A stretch of 64,000 nucleotides of DNA from Macrobrachium rosenbergii (taxonomy: Eukaryota; Arthropoda; Malacostraca; Decapoda; Palaemonidae): positions 1,668,501-1,732,500 of the forward strand of contig NC_089768.1 in the NCBI RefSeq assembly GCF_040412425.1, in the 5' to 3' direction. The position numbers were made by a program, and so were the translations under genes. Under the pieces are notes generated by a model. That model did no database searches and was not told where the DNA came from. It saw only the letters and a program-made list of their open reading frames with translations. Below are positions 1 to 12,196 of the stretch, one piece after another. Numbering within the stretch: the first letter of the stretch is position 1; each line of letters starts with the position of its first letter.

Positions 1-1440
1 GCCACGGCGTCCCCTATCAGCCATGGCGAGCGCGAGGCGACTCCTTCTGTTCTTTCGGTCGGAGTTTTCTCCCAGTCGCTATATATTTATTTAGATTTTT
101 GCCCTTGACTTCCTTCCTGGTGGTTCCGTGCGATGGCTCTCCCTCCACTTTATTTTTTTGTTTTGCATAAGGAGTTGCCCCATCCTGTACCCCCACCAGG
201 TCGGGTTCCTTTTCATTTAGTCTCATAGGCTATTATGTTATTATTGAAGATGGTGCTCTTAAATTGGGTTAATGTTTTTAGTTTTATTTGTTTTTGGTTG
301 TGTAGTTTGCCTCTGATGAGCCCTATAAATGTTTCGAATTACTCTCGTGGTAGGCTACACTTCGTGTGAACATAATTTTATTTTCTGTGATGGTCATAGT
401 GTAGGCTCCATCCCTTGCCCTGGGTGTGGAGATCAGGTTGAGGGAGTTTTGTTGCTGTTCCTCAGGGTCCGTTTGTGGGTCAGAGTGAGCCCCTTAGTCC
501 TCTTCCCCCAATTTCGGAGGAATCGAGTTCTTTGGACGTGTTCCTCTAGGCTAGTCGCCTTCTTATCCCCTGATCGTTCCCTGCTGGCTCTCGGCACAAA
601 ATTTTTCTCCCTGTTGGTTACTCCTCTCCCTTTTCACCCCTCTCTCCCTCCTAACCTATACTAGGTTTGGATTTATTAGGCTACGCCTAGGAGATATTGG
701 GCTTTGGGCTGTGTAGCTCCCTGAGTAGGCTTCCTTCCAAGTTCCTTGGGAAGGAAGGTTGCAGTTGAGCGGGTATCATGTTCTCCTTGTCTCCTCTCCC
801 CTTCTGGTAGCCTACTCCTCTCCACTACCCCCTCAGCCTTGCGACTCGTGCGGGTGACGCTAGATGGCGTTTTCTCCGAGTCAGGACTTCTCTTATTGGT
901 TGAGAGATTCGCTCCTCCCATGTCGTCCCCAGCTTCGCTGTGGTGGGGTGGGTGGTTCGTTTGCTCGGCGTGTTCGGATCCTGTCTCGCCTCGTCTCCCC
1001 ATCGGGCTCGAAGTTTGGGTTTAGGTGTGGCCCTCACCGTATATTATGGACATTGTTCCTTTACCCATTCGCTTCCGGCGGGGAGATAGGTGTGAAATGG
1101 TTCCATGTAATGCTAGTATTCGGACCCCGGAGGGTTACCATCATTATTAATTTTGTTTATTGTTATTATTATTATAATTTATTGTTATTATTATTATTAT
1201 TTTGTTTTACCATTTACGTGATTCCGGTCCCACACCTGGGGCTCCGCCGTTATTTTTCTGGCAGCCCTTATGGTTGGTTCCTGGTTTCTCGTTCCTTCAT
1301 TCCCGGAGCCCTCCGGGTATGAATCCTAAACTTCCGCTCGTTGCATTTAAAGCTTATTGGCCCAGTTTTTATTTGGTAGTTCTTCTACACCGGAGTATTC
1401 CGGTTGTAGTTGAGTTTCCGGCCTTGCCGGCTTTATTTTG
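1..1440 (+). other. 5' leader region of DIRS E1, no recognisable coding
   Basis: GC-rich, T/C-rich sequence preceding the first gag-like peptide. The short ORFs on both strands show no recognisable motif and overlap one another, so I do not call genes. A TTA/TTG-rich patch lies at about 1141-1205. Its assignment to the element rests on composition and position only. Confidence 0.4.
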
Positions 1441-3751
1441 CTTAGAGTGTGAGGTTCATGTACTGTTACTTTTACAGACTGTGCGTTGTGAGGAGCCGGG
1501 GTGTACCGCCTCCTTCAACAACCCTACGGGCACGTGGTGTCGGACCCACGCTGGTTGTGCGGTCCGCCAGACGACCTGGTTGTTTGGCACCCCGATGGCT
1601 GTGAGGTTTGCTTCGCTTCTTTCCTCAACCATCCAAGACGAGTCGGTAAGTGAAAGTCTTCTTTCCTCCGTCCATGCTCCTCATACGTTACGCTGATTAT
1701 ATCTTCCGCCGGTCTTTGCATTCGGACTAACCACAGGTTTCCTTGCAGGCGGATGAAAATTCCAAGAAGTCTGCCTTGGAATCCCTCCGGCCTGGGTGGC
1801 TGGGTTCGCAGAAATGTTCCGTCGGGAAGCCCTACGCCTCGACGCCAGGTTGAGGGATCTGCTTTACCCCGGCGCACGGGTGGCCGCAGCAGTTCCGGAA
1901 GAACTTGCCACCCCTATTATCCAGCAGATCCTCGATGCGACCCAGCCACCTCAAGTGGACATTTTGTACGCCGAGGTCTCGGAGGATGTTGCCGCACTAA
2001 ATCTCGACTTGGAACCTATGAATACGGAGCAGGACCAGGTGGTAAGTGGAGAGGTAAGTGAGGAGGTTGGGGCGGGCCCTCTTTGTTTAACTCCCTGATT
2101 CATCTATGTCATCTTTTCAGGTTTTGTGAAGTCTTCTTCTTTGGGTGATAGAGCTCCGTCTGCTATCCCCAAGTTGAAGACTTCATGGAAGGCGAAGGGC
2201 TATAAGTCCTCGTCTTCTAAGAAGGCATTGCCCTTCCCCCCGTCGAAGGCTAAGGTCCCAGGACCGGTAGCCTCCGGGAGTAAGTCTAGCTCCTCCAGCA
2301 AGGGCGCGAGTAAGTGGGCTGCAAAACCAAGCCCTCCTCCCCAGCCTCTTTTTGACGCACAGGCCCTGGCCACTGAACTGTACAAACAGTTCACGCAGGA
2401 TCTAGACTCGAGGTTTGAGAAGATCTCCGAAAAGTTTGCCACTTATGACAGTGTACTGGAAGGTTTGGCTCGCCAACCTAAAGCCGAACCGCAGTACTCT
2501 ATCCCCGACACTGCGGACCTCCCGCCGTTTGATGTCGGAAACCCTTGGCGGTTCGCACTCCGGGCCATCCAACATGATGGCAAACTCACCTTAGACGGTC
2601 TGGGCACGAGACGGTTGGAGGAGTTGGAGTTCTTCCCCGATCTCTTGCCCCCTTATCCTGGCTTCGTGAGGCTTACCAAAGAAGCCTGGATTCGATCAGA
2701 CAAGGTTCCTAGGGAAACTGTCATCATCCCTAGAGACCAAGCCCAGTCGGCTCTCCCACGCACTCTGACGGAGTGGCAGGCAGTGAACACAAAATTGTCC
2801 CCTTTCAAGGGCAATTTCACGATGTTCACCCTAGGTGAAGATCTTCCCACTCCTTGTATGGATAAAATTGCTCTGGCCACGACCGAGCATGCCTCGATGG
2901 GAACCCCTTTCCTCAATTGAGGGAAACAGACCCTACTTCCTGGTATTCCCAGGAAGTAACGAGTTCTGGTGGACGCCCGTCCACTTTCACTGTAGGCAAG
3001 CTGGACCCTCTTTGCGCTTCCACGCAGTTTAGTGAGCAACTCCCTAAGCTGCCGGAATCTTTGTTAAAGGCGGAGTTTGAGACCCGGACTAAGTTAGCCC
3101 GGTCCTTGAGCTCCGGCTGTCTTACCGAGGCTACTGCCGTCTCCGCCTCGGACGAGCCCTTTTTCCAGGTCCTGGCTAAGTCTTTCCTGGCGACCTTCCA
3201 GTTAGACTTGCATGAGTTTGTTATGGCTAGGCTGGAATGTAGAAAGTTTATTTTTGCTGACGCTACAATCCGCCACGAGCCTAACAAGCTCATTAAAAGT
3301 TCAATCTGGGGACCTAACCTCTTCCCTGAAGGAGAGGTTACATCCGTCATGTCCGAGCTACACGGGCCAATCAGAGTCTTCGTGCTCGGTGGGAATTCCC
3401 ACTTATAAGCGCAAGACCCCAGAATCAGCCGGCCCCCAGACGAGAGGAGGAAAAAGGTTCAGGAGGCATAAGAGGCCTCATCAGGCGATGGTTCAAGCCG
3501 TCCCGGTCTCGGCAGTGGCCCAGCCATCTACCTCTAAGTCCCAACCCCAGCAGTATGTTTTGGTTCAACCAGCGGCGCCTCCTATGTATCCTCACCAGCA
3601 TACAACCCTACATATGAAGGTCGTGGATTTTTTTCACGGCCTCAACAGGGTGGCAGGGGAGGAAGGGGCAAGGCCCCCACAGAGGAAAATCAACACCACC
3701 CCAAGGGGGAGAGGTCGTGGTAGAGGGAACAAACCCGCTCCCTCCCACTGA
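1440..3751 (+). pseudogene. DIRS E1 gag-like region (split and frameshifted)
   Basis: The N-terminal part carries a Cys/His cluster (RCEEPGC, then WCRTHAGC) resembling a zinc knuckle. The middle (about 1796-2043) is helical and charged. The stretch at 2126-2920 begins Ser/Lys-rich and becomes a folded gag-like domain, continuing in another frame to about 3390. The tail (about 3392-3751) is basic (KRFRRHKRP, GRGRGRGNK), as expected of a nucleic-acid-binding gag C-terminus. Frame changes occur near 1793, 2920 and 3390. Two intervals, 1646-1748 and 2042-2120, have consensus GTAAGT donors and pyrimidine-rich AG acceptors; see findings. The coding limits are approximate. Confidence 0.6.
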
Positions 3752-3778
3752 GAAAACGCAGGTAGGCGGTCGCCTGTA

Positions 3779-5275
3779 TTGGTTCAGGGACCAGTGGACC
3801 TTCAGCCCGTGGGCACACAGCATTGTGTCCAAGGGACTGGGGTGGAGCTGGATCAAGAATCCTCCCCTCCAAACAGATTTTACCAGCCACCCACATCAAT
3901 CCTACAGGATTATGTAAAAGGATTGCTCAACAAACGAGCAATAAAGAAAGCAAGGCACCTAAAATTTCAAGGCAGGCTATTCACTGTTCCCAAAAAGGCT
4001 CCGATCAGCTAAGAGTGATCCTGGATCTGTCGCGTCTAAATCTCTACATAAAATGCGACAAGTTTCGCATGCTTACGGTAGCTCAGGTCCGGACTCTACT
4101 TCGCGTGGAGCCGTCACCACCTCTATCGATCTTTCAGACGCTTATTATCACGTCCCAGTTGCGCAGAACTTCTCTCAGTTCCTCGGTTTCAGACTCGGGA
4201 ACCAAGCCTACTCCTTCAGGGTCATGCCCTTCGGTCTGAACATTGCACCCAGGATATTCACCAAGCTGGCGGATACGGTAGTACAGCAGCTCCGGTCCCA
4301 AGGAATCTCCTAGCAGCGCACCTGGACGACTGGATAATCTGGGCTCCAACTGTGCCGGAGTGTCAGAAAGCCACGTCCATAGTCACCAATTTCCTAGAGT
4401 CATTGGGTTTTCAGCTGAACAGGGAGAAGTCCCGCCTGACTCCGGAGTCTCGGTTTCAGTGGCTGGGTCTTCAGTGGGACCTGTCCTCCCACACGTTGTC
4501 TCTCCCTCCTTCCAAGAGGAAAGAGATAGCGTCTCTCACCAAGAGGTTTCTCAAAAATCAGTCAGCATCCCGCCGGTCCCAGGAAAGGGTCCTCGGGTCT
4601 CTCCAGTTTGCTTCAGTAACAGACCTGCTCTTGAAAGCCAAGTTAAAGGACATAAACAGGGTGTGGCGGAGCCGAGCAAACACCAAGCTCAGGGACAGGG
4701 TCTCCTCTATCCCTCGGATCTTAAAGACAAGGCTTCGGCCTTGGACCACAGTCAAGGGCCTGTCCAAAGCAGTCCCACTTCAGTTTCCCCCTCCGGCACT
4801 AGTTATCCACACAGACGCTTCTCTAAGCGGCTGGGGGGGATATTCACCAAAACAAAAAGTACAGGGAACGTGGTCCACAATGTTTCAGCAGTTCCATATA
4901 AACACCCTGGAAGCCATGGCGGTCTTTCTGACGCTGAAGAAAATCCGCCCTCCCAATCGGATTCATATCAGGTTGGTGCTAGACAGCGCAGTGGTGGTTC
5001 ATTGCATCAACAGGGGCGGCTCCAAATCAGGTCGGGTAAACCAAGTAATGGTAGCTATCTTCTCCCTGGCGAACAAGCACGGTTGGCACCTGTCAGCCAC
5101 CCACCTGGCAGGCGTCCGGAACGTGGTGGCGGATTCTCTGTCCAGGACTACTCCGTTGGAGACGGAGTGGTCCCTGGACGCGGAATCTTTTCAGTGGGTT
5201 TGCCGCCAGGTTCCGGGACTCCAAGTGGATCTGTTCGCAACAGAGAGCAACTTCAAGCTCCCTGTTACGTAGCCC
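3779..5275 (+). pseudogene. DIRS E1 reverse transcriptase and RNase H (frameshifted)
   Basis: RT segments appear in successive frames. KGLLNKRAIKKARHL and LFTVPKK lie near 3915-4000, then RVILDLSRLN near 4015-4040. SIDLSDAYYHVPV (catalytic Asp) and FRVMPFGLNIAPRIFTKL lie at about 4120-4270, then AHLDDWIIW (catalytic Asp pair) at about 4317-4345. The last frame runs to 5272 with the thumb (FQWLGLQWDL), RNase H (VIHTDASLSGWGGY, INTLEAMAVFL, VADSLSR) and the linker motif VDLFATESNFKLPV. These are DIRS-clade signatures. At least three frameshifts before 4352 inactivate the RT. A 409-residue ORF at 4360-5589 is only the shifted-frame shadow. Confidence 0.87.
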
Positions 5276-5425
5276 CAACCTGGACCCTCAGGCGTTACCA
5301 CAGACGCAATGACAGTAGATTGGAACAGTTGGGAGAGAATTTATCTGTTCCTCCAATAAATTTGCTGCTGAAAGTTTTACACAAACTGAGGACATTCAAA
5401 GGTCAACCAGCTCTGGTAGCCCCTA

Positions 5426-6522
5426 TTGGCCGAAGAGCAATTGGTTCCTCTCCTTCAGGAACTGGGCTTGCGGAGTCTTCGGATTCCCAAGCCCATTCTG
5501 ACCCAGACAGTACAAACCAAGACTGTGTCGGCTTCCTCAAGCTTTATGGTCTTTATAAAGTTCGCAGCTCAAAAAGGAGCAAACATTGACCCTGTCAACA
5601 CTCTGTTTTTAGAATCCGATAAAAGAGATTCTACTATTAGGCAATATGACTCAGCAGTCAAGAAGTTAGCCTCCTTCCTGAAAGCTTCTGAAGCCAAAAT
5701 TATGACGACTAATTTAGGAGTTTCCTTCTTTAGGTCACTGTTTGAGAAAGGCCTGGCTCCGCCACTATTACCACAGTCAAGTCGGCATTGAAGAAAGTAT
5801 TTCTTTACGGCTTTAAAATTGACCTTACAGATTCTTATTTTTCATCCATCCCCAGAGCATGTGCTCGTCTGAGGCCAGTTTCACGTCCACATTCGGTTAC
5901 TTGGTTTCTCAACGACGTCCTTAAATTAGCGTCAGAGTTGGATAACTTAAATTGCTCTTATCAAGATCTGTTAAGAAAAACTTTATTTTTACTTAGTTTG
6001 GCTTCAGGTGCTAGAATTTCAGAGCTGTCAGCTCTCACTAGAGGTGGTAATTTTGTTAACTTCCTCCCATCCGGAGAGAAGTCCTCCTCTCCCCTGGCCC
6101 TGGTTTTTTAGCTAAAAACGAAGACCCACAGGACAGGTGGTCTCCTGGGAAGGTGGTGCCCTTCCTCAAGATCAATCTTTATGTCCAGTCCATACACTTA
6201 AATCTTATCTCTCAAGAACTCCACAGAGTAAGTCGGGTCCTCTTTTATCAGGGAGAAAGGTGGTACTCTTTCCTTTAATGGTATAAGACAACAGATTCTG
6301 TATTTCATTAAACAAGCCAACCCAGACTCAGTTCCTAAAGTTCATGATATTCGAGCAGTGGCTACTTCTACTAATTATTTTCATAATATGGACTTTTCAG
6401 AGTTGTCAAAATATACGGGTTGGAAATCACCTCTAGTGTTTAAACGCCACTATTTAAAAAATCACTCAAGCCCTGAAATATTCTACTGTAGCAGTGGAAG
6501 TGTCATCTCCCACATTAAATAA
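5426..6522 (+). pseudogene. DIRS E1 tyrosine recombinase (frameshifted)
   Basis: The N-terminal core-binding half is at 5426-5791 (RQYDSAVKKLASFLK). The catalytic half continues in another frame from 5788, with LLSLASGARISELSAL around the first catalytic Arg (about 6000). After a further shift near 6111 come HDIRAVATSTNYF (HxxR, about 6343) and TGWKSPLVFKRHYLKN, which supplies the Trp/Lys region and the nucleophilic Tyr, ending at TAA 6520-6522. The R-HxxR-Y set is therefore present but spread over three frames. It would have integrated the circular DNA intermediate. Confidence 0.87.
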
Positions 6523-7071
6523 TTATATACTTTACTTTTCCCCCCCGCCCGCCTACCTCATTTGCTTTTCTGCTTGTTTTCCTGGTAGTTTATGCCTCAC
6601 TGCCTAGCTCTTCATGTTGATATGTTTGTGTTTTATGATGGAAAACTGTAACCTGATTAGCCATAATTGTTTCGTTTGCGGGGTACTGGACAGTTTTTGT
6701 TGGCTCCACGTACTTTAGATATTTGTGTGTGTTATTTTCATTAGTCTTGCCTCTTACATGTTTAAGCCTAAGTTTACATATATAGTTTTTTTAAGTTGTA
6801 TTTTTTGTTCTGTGCACATTTCATGTTTCACTACTTTTGAGTAATTTTAAGATTTTTGAGGTTTTCTACCCAGTCAGGAGACCTCCAGTGTTTGGTAGTG
6901 TTAAGTTTATTGGTGTGCCTTAAAGTTAAGTTGCTTTACTTTTAAGTATTCTTGCTTCATGGAAGAGATTCTTTAATTAAATTATTTTCGTTACAATTTT
7001 GCCTTTTCTTCAGGTTACCCCCCCTTGTTTTCCAGTAGTAGCAGTCTTGGCATGATTCTCTATCACTATTT

Positions 7072-7163
7072 CACCGGCTGACACGGGACTGGACTCAGAA
7101 AAGGGATTTTGACAGAGGAAAAATCTATTTCTGAGGAAGGTCCCGTGTCACCCGGTGACCCTC
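7072..7163. repeat. DIRS E1 internal complementary region
   Basis: This stretch is itself an imperfect hairpin: TCACCGGCTGACACGGGAC at its left pairs with GTCCCGTGTCACCCGGTGA at its right. Its right half (7107-7160) is the reverse complement of the right terminal repeat at 7490-7543. In DIRS elements this region pairs with both ends during circularisation. The left half should predict the missing left end of E1. Confidence 0.8.
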
Positions 7164-7489
7164 CCTGTCTAGTCTAGTACTCCTCCTTCTTGCACATGCC
7201 AAGTCTGGGGTTAGTGCTAGCATGGAATGAAGCAGGTGGCGCTGGTGTCGCCGTCCTGGCGGGTGTAGAGTGTGGGAGCTGTAACGGCTCACCGCTCTTT
7301 ACGGGGTTTTGATAAGGAGAGATCTTTCGGTATATTTCCGTGGTAGTGGTATTTCACTCACCCTTCATTATACCGACGTCTTCTAAAGACGGTCGACTGG
7401 GGGTAGTAACCCCAGCTTTCCTGAAAGCTCTTTTTCTCTGGTATATCTAGCATTGTTATACCTAGAAATTCGTGCTGTAATGGAATTTC

Positions 7490-7541
7490 ACCGGGTGACA
7501 CGGGACCTTCCTCAGAAATAGATTTTTCCTCTGTCAAAACC

Positions 7542-7545
<4 letters not shown>
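7490..7545. repeat. DIRS E1 right inverted terminal repeat
   Basis: Starts TCACCGGGTGACACGGGACC and ends near CTGTCAAAACCCC, running directly into a (TA)n tract. It is the inverse of 7107-7160 over about 54 bases. Confidence 0.75.

Positions 7546-7590
<45 letters not shown>
7545..7590. repeat. (TA)n microsatellite at E1 end
   Basis: Nearly pure TA dinucleotide run abutting the right end of DIRS E1; E1 may have inserted into it. Confidence 0.85.
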
Positions 7591-7591
<1 letters not shown>

Positions 7592-8117
7592 TGTATATAT
7601 ATTAAATATATGTAAAGTGGGATTCGCTACTGAAGTCGCATGCATCTATTGTGATTTTTTAAGTATACACACATATATATATTAGAAAGTTTTGTATTTA
7701 TGCATATGTAATGAATCTACATTACAGATACTGTCATGTAAAAGATTTTCTTTTGTGCAACAATGTCAAACAGTTTGTTAGTATCCCATGACAAATGTAT
7801 GAGACATTGTTGTATTCTGTTGTGTTTTTTGAACCAAACTCTCTCAAGAAATTAGCAGAGCCTCCCAATTTTAGTCTACTACTTTTCCACTTCAGTATTT
7901 TGTCTGAAGTTTTTATAAACATTTTTACCATTGTAGCACTTGGTAACCTAACTTATCAAATTGAAACAGTCTACAGTGGTGGGAAAGCTAGACTTCCATA
8001 TTTGTGATGAAAAATGTTAATGTTAGTAATTTTTGATTGGCATAGTGGAGTTACGCCTAAAGATTGAGCATTGCCCTAATAAAATATCATGGTGGATGTT
8101 CAGTCTGTAAGTTACTT

Positions 8118-8203
8118 GAGCTGTTTTTTCAAGAATAACCATCTCAGCTAACTGGTCTTAGAGCTGTTTTTTCAAGAATAACCATCTCAGCTAACTGGTC
8201 TTA
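8118..8203. repeat. Perfect 43-bp tandem duplication
   Basis: The unit beginning GAGCTGTTTTTTCAAGAATA occurs at 8118-8160 and again, identical, at 8161-8203. It lies in the intron before FPGT exon A. Confidence 0.95.
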
Positions 8204-8431
8204 GAGCAAATGGTTTGCAGAAATTATTTTACTCTTATGATACAAAAGTTGTGCAAAGTGTTTCATGGTTTGCCAGCTTCCCAGTTGGCATTAATAATGG
8301 CTGCTTCAAAAGCTTAAATGATTGTTGTAGTTTTAGTAGATATTCCTGTCTTGATGATAAAAGTCTATTTGTAAGGTGTAAACCGATGATTATGGATAAG
8401 CACTTATAACTTTCATCATTCATTTTTCCAG

Positions 8432-8567
8432 GTCCCAGTCCTTGTGGTAGCTGATCCGGATGGCGAGAAATTAGGTGTTGGTGGCTCTACTTTACATATT
8501 CTGAAAGAGTTATTGAAGGACTATGGTGATAGTCTTTATTCAAAGAAAATTCTTATTATCCATTCAG
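8432..8567 (+). CDS. FPGT: FPGT exon A (nucleotide-binding start)
   Basis: 45 codons plus one base. It follows a TTTTTCCAG acceptor and precedes donor GTAAAT. It encodes a strand (VPVLVVADPDG), a glycine-rich turn (LGVGGSTLHIL) and a second strand (KKILIIHS), the beginning of the nucleotidyltransferase Rossmann-like fold. The phase 0 start shows that an upstream exon is needed for the initiator Met. LINE homology begins within a few bases of the donor. Confidence 0.9.
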
Positions 8568-9853
8568 GTAAATGGCAATTGCATTACTTCAAGATTTCCT
8601 TACAGGTAGGCAGCAGCAAGTTGCTGTGGACGGGATCTTTAGTGAACCAAGACCTATTGTGTCTGGAGTTCCACAGGGCAGTGTTCTTGGTCCACTGTTA
8701 TTTTTAATATATAAATGTGGTATGATTGTTGGCCTGGAAAACAAAATTGATCAGTATGCCGATGATGCAACTTGCGTGTGTAGCCAAGCCTCCACATATG
8801 AGAAATGAAGCTGCCCTCAGCCTTAATCGGGACATGGACTCGATCAGTGAATGGTGTAGTTATTGGAGTATGAGGCTGAACTCCACTAAAACAAAAACAT
8901 TATTGATTAGAAGATCTCATACAGATTTTCCACCCCATCCTTCCCTTCAGGTGGATGGAACTTTGCTGAATGACTCTGAAGCTATAACTATTGTAAGTGT
9001 AACTTTTGACTCGCATCTAACTTTTGAGAAACATCTAATGAAAATTTCAGCAAATGCTGCACGAGTGTTAGGTAATGTTCGTAAGGTCTCCTATGTTTAT
9101 AAGTGATAAAATCAATGCAACATGTTTTAGGTCATTTGTACTTCTTTTTCTAGTAAGGTCTCCTATATTTATAAGTGATAAAATCAATGCAACATGTTTT
9201 AGGTCATTTGTACTTCTTTTACTAGAATACTGTTCACCAGTGTGGATGTCTGCTTCTGCCTGAGATTTATCTCTTTTAGATAGAGTTGTTTGTGATGGTA
9301 GGTTTCTGTTTCCTAATGCTGTAGTAGCAGTTATGACTTGGACCATCGATGGATGGTCTCTTGTTTGTCACTTTTTCATAAGTTGTATTTCAACAGAGAT
9401 CTCTCACATTCACAATTGATCCCTGATTCCCTTCATCTGCCTAGAGCAATCAGATTTGTTGAACAGCAACACCAATATCCAGTAAATGTGCCTCGCTGTT
9501 GAACTTCTCAGTTCCTGAGGATCTTTATTCCTCACACGGTTAGACTGTGGAACAGCCTCCCTGATGATGTCATGCAATTGGAACTTCAGAAATTCAAGCG
9601 AAGATGCAATGCAATACTACCCTAATACTATTTTCTTTGCATTTAATACATATCTGTTTAGTAATTTATTAATTTATTTTTTCATTTTTAATAAGTGAGA
9701 TCTCTTCTTTCTGTATTTCCCTTTGCTTCCTCTTACTTCTTCCTAATGAATACCATATTCTTTGGAAGCTTGAATTTCAAGTCAATGGACCCTGTGGGCT
9801 TGTTCCACATGAATAGGTTGGATCGGCTGAATAGTAATGATAATAATGCCGAC
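8568..9853 (+). mobile_element. 5'-truncated non-LTR retrotransposon (Jockey/CR1-like LINE)
   Basis: The RT C-terminal half is readable: LLQDFLTGRQQQVAVDG, SGVPQGSVLGPLLFLIY (typical LINE box), then IDQYADDATCV (catalytic YADD). After a frameshift near 8805 come MDSISEWCSYWSMRLNSTKT and LLLEYCSPVWMS. The last recognisable peptide (TRLWNSLPDD-like) is near 9545, followed by a 3' UTR ending in a loose ATAATAATG tail near 9850. The sequence is frameshifted and carries a 72-bp internal duplication. Its 5' truncation point coincides with the FPGT exon A donor. Confidence 0.8.
9081..9224. repeat. 72-bp tandem duplication inside the LINE
   Basis: The block GTAAGGTCTCCTATRTTTAT onward occurs at 9081-9152 and 9153-9224 with about two differences. 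It duplicates the peptide SDKINATCFRSFVLL. Confidence 0.92.
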
Positions 9854-10112
9854 TACAGACATTGCTTTTCTAATCTCTGATCAGCCTTTTGACTGGTTAG
9901 ATGAAGTTTGAGACCCTAATTACTGTTTAATGTAAGTGGTGGTTAATTAATAAATTAAGGATCCTCAAAAGGGAGTACCCATTCTCTCACCTGCACTTTG
10001 TCCTTAACTTTCTTATCAAGAAAGGTTCTTCATGTTGGTCATCTTACTCATGTGTTCACCTGTTTTATTTTGTGGTTTCATTATCCACAGGTGACTGTAA
10101 TGGCTCCCCATG

Positions 10113-12196
10113 TTAACCCTTAAACGCCTATTGGACGTATCATACGTCGACTAAAATTGTCTGTTGGGTGCCGAGTGGACGTACCGTACGTCAACTACAA
10201 AAAATTTCAACCTTCGGTCAACTTTGACTCAACCGAAATGGTCGAAAAATGCAATTGTAAGCTAAAACTTTTACATTCTAGTAATATTCAATCATGTACC
10301 TTCATTTTGCAACAAATTGGAAGTCTCTAGCACAATATTTCGATTTATGGTGAATTTTTGAAAAAAAAATTTTTCTTATGCATGGGCGGTAACTCAGCCG
10401 AAAATTTCAGAAATTCTTTCGTCATTTTGTCGTAATTTTTGCACTGTTCTATATTAGCCGTTACATAAAGTTTTATATATGAAAATGTGCGCAATTTCAT
10501 GTACAATACAGCAAAATACAACCCATGGTTGTAGCTTTTATCAGTTTGGAAATATTTTCATATAAACCACGATAACTGCCAAAATTTCAACCTTCAGTCA
10601 ACTTGACTCGACCGAAATGGTAAAAACGCAATTTTAAGCTAAAACTCTTACGATCTAGTAATATTCAATCATTTACCTTCATTTTGCAAACCAATTGGAA
10701 GTCTCTAGCACAATATTTCGATTTATGATGAATTTTTGAAAAACTTTTTCCTTACGTCCGCAAGAAATTCTTTCACACGTTGTCGTAATGTTTGCACTGT
10801 TTTATATTAGCCGTTACATAAAGTTTTATATATGGAAATGTGCGCAATTTCATGTAGAATACAACAGAAAATAACTCATGGTTGTAGCTTTTATCAGTTT
10901 TGAAATATTTTCATATAAATCACGATAACTGCCAAAATTTCAAGTTCAAATCAACTTTAACTCGACCGAAATGGTAAAAACGCACTTATAAGCTAAAACT
11001 CTTACATTCTAGTAATATTCAATCATGTACCTTCATTTTGCAACAAACTGGAAGTCTCTAGCACAATATTTCGATTTATGGTGAATTTCTGAAAAAAAAA
11101 TTTCTCCTTACGTCTCATGCGCAAGAGTAACTCTGCCAACATCTCAGAAATTCTTTCGTCATGTTGTTGTAATGTTTGCATCGTTTTACATTAGTCGTTA
11201 CATAAACTTTTATATATGAAAATGTGCGTTTCATGTAGAATACAACAGAAAATAGCTCATGGTTGTAGCTTTTATCAGTTTTGAAATATTTTCACATAAA
11301 TCACGATAACTGCCAAAATTTCAACCTTCGGTCAACTTTTAACTCGACCGAAATGGTAAAAACGCAATTGTAAGCTAAAACTCTTACATTCTAGTAATAT
11401 TCAATTGTTTAACTTCATTTTGCAATAAATTGGAAGTCTCTAGCACAGTATTTCGATTTATGGTGAATTTTAAAAAAACATTTTCTTTACGTCTCATGCT
11501 GTAACTCGGCCAACCTCTCGGAAATTCTTTCGTCTTGTTGTCGTAATATGTGCACCGCTTTATATTAGTCGTTACATAAAGTTTTATATATGAAAATGTG
11601 CACAATTTCATGTACAATACAACAAAAAATAACTCATGGTTTTAGCTTTTATCGGTTTTGAAATATTTCCATATAAATCACGATAAATAGAAAAAATTTG
11701 ACTTTCGGTCAACTTTAACTCGACCGAAATGGTCGAAAACTGCAATTGTAAGCTAAAACACTTACAGTCTAGTAATATTCAATCAATTAGCTTCATTTTT
11801 CAACAAAGGGGAAGTCTCTAGCACAATATTTCGATTTATGGTGAATTTTTGAAAAAAACATTTTTTTACGTCCGAGCGTTACGAATTTATGCATCATTTT
11901 GTGATAATATTTTCTCTGTGTTGCTTTGATCGTCTTAAAATTTGTTATATACCAAAATCATTGCAATTTAGTGTACAACACAACTAAATCATAGATATTT
12001 TTTTTCATTTCTGATGGTTGCATACTAAACTTCAGGCAATGACAAAAAAATGAGCCAAAAATGAACTCTTAATCTTAAAAACTAAGCGTGCTGTGATTTT
12101 TTGAAAAACTTTTTTCCGCTTCTCTTGGCGCTAACTCACCGAACGCCAACATACGGGAGACGTTTTTGTAAATAGGGCTTGGCGTTAAAGGGTTAA
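10113..12196. mobile_element. piggyBac-like nonautonomous element, copy 1 (5 internal units)
   Basis: Flanked by TTAA (10113-10116 and 12193-12196), with termini CCCTTAAACGCC and GGCGTTAAAGGG, so the inverted repeats start CCCTT as in piggyBac elements. The body (about 2.08 kb) has five tandem units of about 356-380 bases. Each carries CGACCGAAATGGT, GTCTCTAGCACAATATTTCG and TTACATAAAGTTTTATATAT. There is no transposase ORF. It lies in the FPGT intron A-B. Confidence 0.85.

Larger units (their letters stand above)
1..7545 (+). mobile_element. DIRS-type tyrosine-recombinase retrotransposon E1 (5' end outside window or lost)
   Basis: The order gag, reverse transcriptase, RNase H, tyrosine recombinase, then an internal complementary region and a right inverted terminal repeat is the DIRS plan. 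DIRS elements replicate through a circular DNA integrated by their own recombinase, so they have no target duplication and no integrase. The element is visibly more GC-rich than the surrounding introns. No left terminal repeat complementary to 7490-7543 occurs at the window start, so the element either starts upstream or is 5' truncated. Several frameshifts mean this copy is dead. It sits immediately upstream of the first visible FPGT exon, probably in an FPGT intron (inference). Confidence 0.88.

Noticed and set aside
676..1037. Overlapping ORFs on both strands near the window start
   Set aside because: GC-rich element leader; mutually overlapping frames without motifs.
4360..5589. 409-codon ORF in DIRS E1
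   Set aside because: Out-of-frame shadow of the RT/RNase H frame at 4352-5272, which carries all recognisable motifs.
10113..12196. Regular repeats suggestive of a CRISPR array
   Set aside because: Units of about 375 bp without spacers, inside a TTAA-flanked transposon in a eukaryotic intron.
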